Of a stretch of DNA of 64,000 nt, positions 53,847 through 64,000 are shown in pieces. Positions within the stretch are counted from its first letter, which is position 1, and each line of letters begins with the position of its first letter. The position numbers and the translations under genes were made by a program. The notes under the pieces were generated by a model. The model made no database searches, had not been told where the DNA came from, and saw only the letters and a program-made list of their open reading frames with translations. This DNA is from Ecdyonurus torrentis (lineage: Eukaryota > Arthropoda > Insecta > Ephemeroptera > Heptageniidae): the NCBI GenBank assembly GCA_949318235.1, contig OX439131.1, positions 43,609,366-43,673,365 on the forward strand, given 5' to 3'.

Positions 53847-53918
<72 letters not shown>
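53847..53918. repeat. (GA)n array
   Basis: About 72 bp of uninterrupted GA. Confidence 0.97.
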
Positions 53919-53920
<2 letters not shown>

Positions 53921-54063
53921 TAACATAAAAATAATATGAAATTGAAAAATGTTTGCTTTTTTTGTAAAGTTAGAATGATTTTCGCATGAAGTAACTCCGC
54001 TTTTTTATTATGTATATTTTTATTTCTCTCAATGCTTGTTTCATTCCCTGTCTTGTGTGTATA

Positions 54064-54189
<126 letters not shown>

Positions 54190-55620
54190 CAGAGTATATG
54201 TTGTGTGTCTGCGCAAACATTTTGTATATACACAAGCAGTGAAAAAAAAACTTTTTTGTTGTTATATATATATTTTTTCACATATATATACATTATGTCA
54301 GCAGTGAGTAAAAAGAGGGAAAAAATTGAAACTTGTTTTGTATTCATTGTGTTGCTTGTGTATTCATAAAAAATACAGGCAGAGAGAGAAAGAGAGAGAG
54401 AGAGAGAGTGAGTAGAGTGAGCAATTCAAGCTTTTCATCACTCGCGCGAATAAAAACCTCTTCTTTTTGCTCTCTTTTTTTTCCCCTTTGCGAGTAGAGG
54501 TTGTCGTTCGCTCGCTAATGACGGATCTCTCTCTCTCTCTCTCTGTGGCAGAAACACCAGCAAAAATAAATGCAAGCAGTGAGCCAGGTCAACCCTGCAT
54601 ACAGATATATAAATATAAAAAGTAAAATTCATTGCAGCAACACTTCATATTAAATAAACGACATTCATTTTTACACTAAGAGGTGTCATGCAACTTTTTT
54701 TTTGGTTTATAAATTACATTTTTTGTCCCTCTGTATCTCCCCTATATTTTTCAACTTTTATTTTAATTAGCTTCATTAAAAATTATATAAAATACTCTTG
54801 ACATTTACAAAGATTTGTTATTCTTATTAATAAAATATCACTTTATTATATTCATCTCTCTCTCTCTCTCTTTATATATCATAATTTTATTAAGTCTTTA
54901 CTAGCAATAATAAAATTAATTTTATATTAATGTCATATAATATAATGTATGTAAACAATGCTTTTGTATCAATGCATACGATTACAAAGTAAAATGATAT
55001 GAAGATATTTCTCTTTGATGATACATGAAATATATATTTAAGGTAAGATAACATACACAAAAGGAATGTTTACATATTATATAAACAACAAACAATGTAC
55101 ATAAATAAAGTTTGTATATGAAGTTTGGGATGTACATATTTATTATAAAAAACAAAACAAAACAAACTTTTTTTTTGTAGAATTTTCTCTTCAGTTTCAT
55201 TTTTTTTATACATCTCTCTCTTTTTCTGTGATGTTTCCTCTCTTGTTATCGTCGCCTTCTCTTTTCACTCTGTTGCTTGCTTTTATATTTTTTCCCCTTT
55301 TTATACAGACACTCGCATTTTCATCACATGCTGTCGCATTAACGCAACGTGCAATGTTCACGTTTCCTTGTAAAGAAAAAAAAAATTCGTCTCTCTCTTG
55401 TTGTTTTTTTTTCTTCTCTTATTTTTTTTTTCTAAAAAAATTTTGTTGCCTCGAGATTTTGACAAATGAAGTCAGAGGCAGGGAGCAAGATCGATACAGC
55501 TTTTGTGTTGTTCACTCCACTTGCTTGTTTCTCCGGCGTCGAGAGCACAATGATGAGGAGGAGGAAGGGGTGTTGGCAAAAGAGAGAGAAGATAATTTTT
55601 CATTTTCACTTTATATATCT

Positions 55621-55622
<2 letters not shown>

Positions 55623-55706
<84 letters not shown>
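55623..55706. repeat. (GA)n array
   Basis: About 84 bp of uninterrupted GA. Confidence 0.98.
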
Positions 55707-55709
<3 letters not shown>

Positions 55710-55956
55710 GGAATGAATGATGATCTTCAACAGGGAAAAAAAGAATTTTTATTACACAAAAAAATATTCAAAAAAAAAAATGAAGTAATAAACGTTTCAA
55801 AGTAAATTTACAGTCTATATAGGCTTTAAGGGATGGTATTAACTCTTAATCTAAACCTTTTTTATCCTATTAATATCAATGAAAAAGAAAAAAAAAATCA
55901 ATAAACGTCTTTATGTAAATCTACTTTTTTTTTATCTGTAACGTTTTTTTATGTAT

Positions 55957-55987
<31 letters not shown>

Positions 55988-56979
55988 GCTTTGAAGTAGA
56001 TTGGAGTACAGATAATAACAAAATTTCTGTATTTTTTTTCTCTCATCTCTGGTTACTTTGATCCTTGAAACATGATACTTGCCTCTCGTTCTGTTTTATC
56101 TTTTATGTTTATAGTTATAAAGAAAAAAAAAATTATATCAATAAAAAGTTTTATATTCACATCTTGTTTTTATTTCTATTCAAATATTGAGTTTATCATA
56201 ATTCAATACATATATTGACTGTATATGCATATGAAACAAAAAAATTGTATTATGACTTGCGATAAATGTATTCACGCTATTATATTTAACATTATGTAAT
56301 ATGTTTGTAAAGTCATTCTATGGTATTCTGTTTGATAATTTCTGAAGTATAAAATTAATATTAAAATCTTTATTATGTAATATTATGGAAATAATTTGTA
56401 TTTATATAGCAACTTCAATGAATACAAGTTGTCATATATACAAATTTACGGTATTTATGAAACCATGGTAAAACTAAAAATATTATAATTATGTTTCAAA
56501 ATTTATATAATATTAAGATATACAAAATTAAAGAGATGCCATTTTATTACGAAGGATATTATCATTACAGTCAAGCAAAACAAAATTTTTCACAACAAAA
56601 TGTAAATATTTACGTTTTACTTTTTTATATTTACAAAAATAAGGAGGAAAAGTTGATTTTAAAGTTCAGTGTTTCTTGAAAACTGTGTCACGCTTGTTGC
56701 CTACTCTACAGGATATCGTCTTCATGTGCGAGGCTTTCATTTTTTTATTATTATATATATTTTTTTTTTTAATGTAAAAACTGTTGAAGAAATAGGCACC
56801 AAAATATTTTATGTGGAATTTGGTGTAAAGAAAAGTTTAAAATAATAATAAAATTCAGAGTTTTATTAGAGCGTGTATTAATAATAGAAAATTATTTATA
56901 GTATCAAAACCAAGAAAATCGGTTTGGCCATTTCAGTGTAATTAAAATTGTTATCAAAAATATTTTTCACATTGCTTAA

Positions 56980-57297
56980 AGGTATAGAATACCTTGAACA
57001 AAAAAGCTACCAAATATCCTAATATACCCAAATATCAACGTTAATTTGGCCGGAGTAATTTATTTCTAATTTATTTTCTATTTACAAAATGTTATATGCG
57101 GGTTTATGACGTCACAGCTTACTGGTCCACGCGCACAGAAACAGCAAGCTGTGACTCATATACCTCGTAGCTACCATTTTTTGAATGGAAAATAAATTAG
57201 GAATCAATGACTCCAGCCCATCTCCAGCCAAATCAATGTTGATATTTAGGTATGTTAGGATATTACGCAAGTTTTTTGTTCAAGGTATTCTAAGCCT
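56980..57297. mobile_element. TTAA-type foldback MITE, copy 2
   Basis: A 318 bp unit bounded by TTAA on both sides (56976-56979 and 57298-57301). The termini are AGGTATAGAATACCTTGAAC on the left and, inverted, AGGCTTAGAATACCTTGAAC on the right. The arms stay complementary for about 150 bp through AATATCCTAA, ATATCAAC.TT.ATTTGG, GGAGT and CTAATTTATTTTC. The right arm has an insertion of about ten bases (GCTGGAGATG region) relative to the left. It is the same family as 32335-32653, and no coding frame is present. Confidence 0.85.
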
Positions 57298-57767
57298 TTA
57301 AAGAAAGAAAAAACAACAACTTTTAATAACAAACAAATTTCTCCTGCTATAGTATGCAACCAATAGAAACAAATCTTCCTTATTTGCCATTATCTTAATT
57401 ACTGTTATCATATGGTTAAAGAATATTAAACTTTTAAATAATTATGTTCACACAAAATTTTGATTAAATTTATATTTCTTATAATATTTATTTTATTATC
57501 TTAAAAATAATTTTATAAACATTATCAATGTTTAAAATAATATTTGAATAATATTAATACGTTAAATATTTATATATATATATATTAAATAAGATGAAAA
57601 GGGAATAACTTTGATTTTGACAAGAAGTAAAAGGTGTTGTTTTTCAATCAATAATAATTGAGATCAACAAGACTAACTTACGTAATATTACAATTTTAAT
57701 GAAAATCTACTCTGTTAGTATCTTCGCGTTTATAATTGTATTATTTTCTTCATTCCTTGCTTCAATG

Positions 57768-57769
<2 letters not shown>

Positions 57770-57861
<92 letters not shown>
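57770..57861. repeat. (CT)n array
   Basis: About 92 bp of uninterrupted CT. Confidence 0.98.
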
Positions 57862-57866
<5 letters not shown>

Positions 57867-58135
57867 AACAAGGTGCTCTATAAACTTTCAAGTTTAATTC
57901 AAAAGTTTGTTTATCTACTTTGAATGTAATTTTATTTACATCATGTTTCATTATTTAAATACTAATTATATATAAAATATACCTAGACTTTCTAATTATA
58001 TATCAATATATTATAATAAAATAACATGGATATATATAATTTTAATTAAATATTTATATGTATAATATATTATACAATTATAATTATTAATAAGTTTGTT
58101 TTTTAATCTTCGTTATGATAATTAAAATTATTATT

Positions 58136-58138
<3 letters not shown>

Positions 58139-58229
<91 letters not shown>
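58139..58229. repeat. (TA)n array
   Basis: About 90 bp of TA dinucleotides. Confidence 0.97.
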
Positions 58230-58230
<1 letters not shown>

Positions 58231-58547
58231 CTACAAGTTCATAAAATAATAGTTTTATTTGTTTAAATCTTATTATATACCAAATATTTATATTATGTTT
58301 ATACAAAATAATTAACATAAAATATTAGTATTTTAACATGATCATTACACACATATATTATATATACATATTATAATAAAAAATATTATAATTTATATTT
58401 ATTTATCCCAGAATATTTATTTGCTCTTTTTATAACATTTATGTAAACCATTTTTTTAATGATTCATTAATAAAGTTTTTAATTATTTTATACACATCAA
58501 TGTATTTTAATTTAAATAATTACTAAAAATGTATGTATGTATGTATG

Positions 58548-58578
<31 letters not shown>

Positions 58579-58718
58579 AAATTTTATTCTCACACTCCCT
58601 TGATATAAATTTTTGCAATAAGCCCGGCATATGGTTAATAATTGATTAGTTATTGAGTGGCATAGTGGTATGCAAGCCTGCAGGTGTGTTGATTAGCTTC
58701 AAATTTAACCACATTCAA

Positions 58719-58721
<3 letters not shown>

Positions 58722-58772
<51 letters not shown>
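58722..58772. repeat. (CT)n array
   Basis: About 51 bp of CT, followed within 50 bp by a short GA tract in inverted orientation. Confidence 0.96.
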
Positions 58773-58775
<3 letters not shown>

Positions 58776-59985
58776 GGCTAATATCAAATCTGCGTGCAAC
58801 AATTCACACGCTAAAACAAAGAGAGAGAGAGAGAGTGAGAGGGAAAAAACCGTATTATATATTTTTTTTTCTCTGGTGTACATGTATGTTTGACGAGGCG
58901 GCAGGCACATGATGTGATCGGTTCTCTCTCTCTCTCTCTCTCTCTCACTCTCTCTCTCTCTCGTTACGCGCCTCTAAGCCCTAACTCTATACGCTTCATA
59001 GCATTTTTTTTTTCAACAGCAGTTTTTATCCCAACACGTTCCAATTTCAAATCTCTCACTCACCAGTATTAAATCTCCACCACTACATATACATATACCC
59101 CCTTCCTCTTTTTTTCTCTCTCTCCTATACTTTTTTTTTTAAATCCCATCCAATTTTTTCACATTTGTACAACATTGCGTTATATATTGTATAGATTTTT
59201 TATTTTCCACAGCAATCATCACTACCAGTGAAATAAAATGGTATATATATATTTTTTTCAACCAACATTTGTATCTATCATTGTATTGATGATGAGAGAA
59301 TGAGAGAGAGAGAGAGAGTGAGAGAGAAATAATAAAAAAGTTGTGCACAGAGATGAATACAGTTTGTGGCATTATTGAAATTATCGAAGCGTTGAGCTAG
59401 CCACAAATTACAATGTGTAAACCTTTTTATTTATTATTGACTTTTTTATATGATATGAAAACTTTACTACATCATTTCATATTTTGCAATATATTTTTGA
59501 AAGTATAAAATAAAATAATAATGCATAAGTATCTTAAATGAGAAATTATATGTATTTTGACTATTTCCATAACGCACGAGTTAATTTTTGTTTAACAAAG
59601 AACACTTAACTGCATGAAAAAAAGAATGAATAAATTGTATTATTATTTAAATAATAATATTATAATATATATATAAATTGAAACTCGTGTATAAAAAAAA
59701 GTTTTTTTTTTATTCCAGTCACATATCAATTTTCTCTCTAAAATTACATAACAGTGTAGAAAAGTAGGGTTAAAATTTATTATTTTATAACAAAGTGAGA
59801 AGAAGTTTATTTAAGAAGATTTTTCTCTCTTTCTCTTTTTCACTTCTTCTCTCTCTCTCTCACTCACTCTTTTTATTTCAAGCGATTTTTTTCTCTTTTT
59901 CTTCGGTTCACAGCACAATGAGGTTGTGATGGGGTGGGTGGGTGGGTGGTGGAGTAGTGTTAGTGGTGGTGGTATAGGGTTGTGA

Positions 59986-59988
<3 letters not shown>

Positions 59989-60037
<49 letters not shown>

Positions 60038-60083
60038 CGAGTTTTGTGCGGCGTCAGACCGGCAACTTCTGGCTAATTAGGCG

Positions 60084-60121
<38 letters not shown>
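59989..60121. repeat. Two (GA)n arrays with a short spacer
   Basis: GA at 59989-60031 and at 60089-60121 are separated by a G+C-rich spacer of about 57 bp containing TGTGCGGCGTCAGACCGGC. Confidence 0.95.
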
Positions 60122-60122
<1 letters not shown>

Positions 60123-60337
60123 AGGGGGAAACAAAATGAAGAGAGTTAGAACGCAAGGTTGGGCAAGCATCCAGTTTGCTTTTCTGTAGCAAAGCAAGCA
60201 GATTCAGCCACCCGTTGCGCGTGACTAGAATATCATAGAGACAAACTTTTGTATGAGACGAGAGAAGAAGAGTAGTGTAATTTGTTGCAAAAGGAGAAAG
60301 AAGCTAACACTAGAAAATGTCATCACCTCAGAAAAGG

Positions 60338-60340
<3 letters not shown>

Positions 60341-60372
<32 letters not shown>
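60341..60372. repeat. (GA)n array
   Basis: About 32 bp of GA dinucleotides. Confidence 0.93.
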
Positions 60373-60375
<3 letters not shown>

Positions 60376-60745
60376 TGTATATATATAGTTATTCCAACAA
60401 ACCCTTGTCAAAACAAAACGATTTTTAACCTTATTCGACACTATCTATAGTATCTTCTTACTAAAAAGAAAAGAAAAACAAACACGTATTTCATTCTTTC
60501 TTCTTACAAAATATTTTCAATACAGTATCACTATAATTTGATTTAACAGCAATTTATATTATACAGTAGCTTTGATCTTTTAATACACGTCAGTTCATAA
60601 CACCTAATATTTAAATTAATCACTTTTCTCTCTCTCTATATAATATATATTATTTATTTAAGCTATGATTATAATTTTATTACGGCAATAAAATATGATA
60701 CCAAGACCACAAATATCCTATATGAATACACACGAGATCAATCTC

Positions 60746-60781
<36 letters not shown>

Positions 60782-61544
60782 CACATTATAATGTACTATT
60801 TATATGGATAATAGTTTTGCTTTGCAGTTTGTATATAAATTATTTGAGTACATAAATTTTGTGTCCATTGAATGTTTATAGTATATAGAGGAAGGACTAT
60901 CATGAAGCCACATACTGCATAGATTAGGTCAGCCCCAATTATCACGCTAACTCGACAGCAATTTCTATATGTGGTTATGTAATACCACGTTACTATATGT
61001 ATATATTATATAACTTAATGCAAGATTTGTTTTCAATTTATTATGATTGTTTTGTTATATAGTTAAAATAATATTAAAATTAAATGCTGCTTATGATATA
61101 TTGCTGTATATTATAAAATGTATATATAAATCTGCGGGATTAACTTCTCAAAATGTTCTAACCCATATACTGTACTGTACGTGAGAGAGCTGTGCTGTAC
61201 TTACCTTGATTTTTCTATGAAGTATTTTTTTTTCTTTTCTTGTTAAGCCAAGGGTCCACTGTAGCAGTAAATAACATTTAAACAATTGTATATATTTGTT
61301 CAACTATTGATTTATTTTATTGTATATATACCTGATATTTCTGTTACGAGATTTAATAAAAAAAAATACAAAGAATAAAACTATATCAAATATTTATTTC
61401 ATTTTAAAATAGCTAAAAGCAGAATAACATTGCTGTACAAAGTTCAATCATAATATTTTAGTTCAAAGTATAATTGTGTTTATTTTGAAGGCTATTCTGC
61501 TGTTTATCTTTGTTTTCTATTGGGATGTTGGTATGGGAGTTAGT

Positions 61545-61546
<2 letters not shown>

Positions 61547-61586
<40 letters not shown>
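61547..61586. repeat. (GA)n array
   Basis: About 40 bp of GA dinucleotides. Confidence 0.95.
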
Positions 61587-61589
<3 letters not shown>

Positions 61590-62560
61590 AGCTGCAGGTG
61601 CTCAAACGTAAAATGAGTCTCGTTACACTTATAATCCCCAGGAAAATAGAGAGCTAAAATCGTGCATTGCACTCTAATGTATTCGTATAATAAAAACAAA
61701 CAAGCGAGAGAGAGAGAGAGAGAGAGATTTTTATTTTAAAATGTAGACAAAGTTATTATAACAATAAATATAACATACGAGACTTTCATGACTAAATTAC
61801 CAAAAATTTATTTTTTGTTTGCTTTATAAAAAAAAATTCTATCCTATCACGCCAGTTTTGATATAATAATGATATTTTATGTAAATTTTATGTAAATAAT
61901 TTTTTTTATTATTAAATATATTATATATATTTTTCTTAAATTATAATCATTAATAATTTTTAATGTCTCAAGTTACAAATAAAACTATTATAAAATTTGA
62001 TTTTTATCTTTTATGTCACGACATTTTAGATTTTGATTAATTAAATTTAATAATAATAATTTACTAAATATATAAATTTTTATTATGATAACTTTAACAA
62101 GAAAAACAGTACTTAAAATTATTGAAGTTTGTATAATTTTTTTATAATATACATTTACAATTTTTTTTCTTTATCATTTTCGTGTTTTGTACGTTATCGT
62201 CGGCTCTTTATAATAGTCTCATGAATATTTTAAAATTTTTAAGAATATAAATTTAAAATAAATTGTTTGTTAAATAAATTTCAAAATTTTCCAGTTTCAT
62301 GTCTCAAAAAGCTTAACCTTTAATTTTTCTTGTGTTTTATTCTTACTAATTAGATAATAAGGTTAATTTTATCTGTCGCACTCAAGTTGTAAATTTATCG
62401 TAAAATTGCTCTCTAAAATGCTGAAAACAAAATACGGTAGTAGAATAATATTTAGAGAAGTTCAGTTTACTTTTTGCAAGCAAATTATAAACAATAATTG
62501 TAAGAAAAAAAAAAAGTAAGTTTAAGAGCATACTTTTTTTTTTATTATTGATGTGAAAAG

Positions 62561-62778
62561 AATGGACGTTATCGGTTTAGCGCGCGGGGTGCTGCGGGGA
62601 AAGCTAAGGGTCCCCTAATTTAACATTACGCTTATGGAGAAAAACACGTTTTTTGCGATTTTTGAGAAAACTACTCCACCGATTTTGGAGAAATTTGAAT
62701 GAGAAATACTAGACACACTTTTACGTGTTTTAAGCCATAGAAAATTTTTAACAATTTTTTAAACCGATAACCTCCATT
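62561..62778. mobile_element. Inverted-repeat MITE with AATGGA ends
   Basis: AATGGACGTTATCGGTTTA at 62561-62579 is inverted at the right end as AATGGAGGTTATCGGTTTA (62778-62760), 18 of 19 matching. The 218 bp unit has a G+C-rich left shoulder (GCGCGCGGGGTGCTGCGGGG) and an A/T-rich interior with TTTGAGAAAACTACTCC and GATTTTGGAGAAATTTGAA. No target duplication is certain and there is no coding frame. Confidence 0.65.
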
Positions 62779-64000
62779 ACGTGAATCTGATCATTCTACT
62801 AAACAAGATTAAAAAAAATGTAGAACAAAAAATATCAAATTCCAGTACAAGTAAGATCCACATAGCAGAAAATCTCTCCCAATTTTCTCCTCACATACAC
62901 AAGGGTGAGAGAGAGAGAGTGTGTGTGTGGTTGGTTTATAGAGAGAGAGAGAGAAAAGCTTCAAGGCACAAGTCTGCTTCGATCTTCCTAGTGTTTACTC
63001 TGCAAACAAACTCCGGGTTGTTCTGTTAGCTGCCTGTTCACATTGTTTGTTCACGCGACCTCGTAATCTTGCTTTTGTTTTCTCTTTGCTGCTTGACCCC
63101 CACAGGCAATATTTTCATTTTAACAAATATACACACACTCTGCAATCACAATGCACATAACATCATACAAAATATACAGAGAATCTTTTTTTTTTTTAAT
63201 GTTTACGTACGATAAAAAATAAATATCCGTTTTTAACTGATTGAAAAAAAAAAAAAAAAGAAAAAGTTTGAAAACTCTCTTTGAAATATTGGGTTTATAC
63301 CGGAATCACAATAAATTACGATCGAAAAGAACAGCAAACATTTTGTCTTTCCAAATCAACTACTATAACAAGGGGAGCTATGGAAATTATTCAATTGATT
63401 TTAAATTCGTTGAAAAAATTGTTATTCTATAATAACAGAGAAAGCTGAGGTTTTTCCATTTTTGAATTGCAAGTTTCATGAGTTGAGATTGAGTTCTTAT
63501 TACAAGCCCAGCTGTGTGTTATTTTAACATTTATATTATTTTAGCATAGAAAATAAGGAAAACCATCTATCGACCCAATTAAAATTTCAATTTAATAATA
63601 AATATATTAGGAGAGATACTTCTGTTTTTTTTTAAGGTACACAAGAGAGATACGTAAAAAAAAAAATAAAATAAAAATAAAGTAGAAGAGAGAGAGAGAG
63701 GAGAAAAAATATTACACGCGTCAGAGTGTTACTTTCTCACAACATAAAATATTTAAAAAGCTTTCGAGCTAGTTGTGTATTTGAGTATGCTATGTTGTCT
63801 GTCTACTTTTTTTTACTGTATATATTCAAGCTCTCTCTAATTTCCCTAGTATAGTCTTTGACATGTTTGACGTCGCCTCTTACATATAGAAAAGGGAAAT
63901 CCCCAGGGAAGTTGGCAACCCGAGCAACATGCCTGCTAAAAACATGGCATACTCTACAGGCGTATCACGAGTGAGGAACACCACAAAATACATTTACTGC
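62779..64000. other. AT-rich non-coding DNA
   Basis: No gene supportable. Contains short GA tracts at 62908, 62940 and 63688 and A runs near 63243 and 63656. GAAGTTGGCAACCCGAGCAAC near 63910 resembles paired RFX half-sites but is isolated. Confidence 0.55.

Larger units (their letters stand above)
57302..62560. other. AT-rich non-coding DNA with many GA/CT tracts
   Basis: No gene seen. Besides the arrays listed there are short CT tracts at 58925 and 59118, GA tracts at 58819, 59301 and 61706, GGTGGGTGGGTGG at 59933-59950 and a TA tract near 60752. Confidence 0.6.

Noticed and set aside
55228..55716. A 162-codon plus-strand frame with a hydrophobic N terminus resembling a signal peptide
   Set aside because: The hydrophobic start comes from T/C-rich low-complexity DNA and the C terminus is a translated GA array. 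No conserved motif.

Overview
This is a 64 kb piece of an AT-rich eukaryotic nuclear genome from a draft assembly: it contains a run of 200 Ns at 26161-26360. Nearly all of it is non-coding. Long AT-rich stretches are broken up by many unusually long, nearly pure (GA)n/(CT)n and (TA)n arrays, homopolymers and small foldback transposons. No bacterial-style gene, operon, rRNA, tRNA or CRISPR array is visible. Many open frames in the window come from reading microsatellites (Glu-Arg, Leu-Ser or Tyr-Ile runs) and were not called. An invertebrate, probably an arthropod, is suggested by a retrotransposon endonuclease fragment at 47.6 kb, a TCAGT initiator-like site and TTAA-flanked MITEs. This is inference and the species cannot be named.

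Gene-like signal is concentrated in a few islands with raised G+C. The best lies at 10.09-11.44 kb. It holds a candidate first coding exon on the minus strand (MYPTGMN, ten Ala, RHP, then a GTAAGT splice donor) with an in-frame upstream stop. Upstream of that are a CpG-rich block and a dense cluster of motifs: three CCAAT boxes (two in a 31 bp direct repeat), an X-box-like palindrome and two CACGTG palindromes. If this is a gene start, its first intron runs left past position 1. A second island at 25.08-25.41 kb carries the same 14-base ACTCCACGTGGAGT palindrome, a TATA box and a start codon in good context on the minus strand. Weaker islands lie at 16.4-16.7, 21.2-21.7 and 38.6-38.8 kb.

Mobile elements: a 5'-truncated non-LTR retrotransposon 3' end (R2/R4-type restriction-like endonuclease C terminus) lies at 47.6-48.06 kb and ends in (AAT)n. 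A possible second retroelement 3' end is on the minus strand at 38.56-38.83 kb. Seven inverted-repeat or foldback elements were found by eye. Two of them (32335-32653 and 56980-57297) are copies of one family of about 318 bp, with arms of roughly 150 bp and TTAA or near-TTAA at their edges. Four foldbacks crowd into 30.6-33.0 kb. A degenerate tandem repeat of about 190 bp lies at 35.55-36.0 kb.

No genes can be shown to work together here. The window reads as long introns or intergenic DNA around one, possibly two, transcription start regions.
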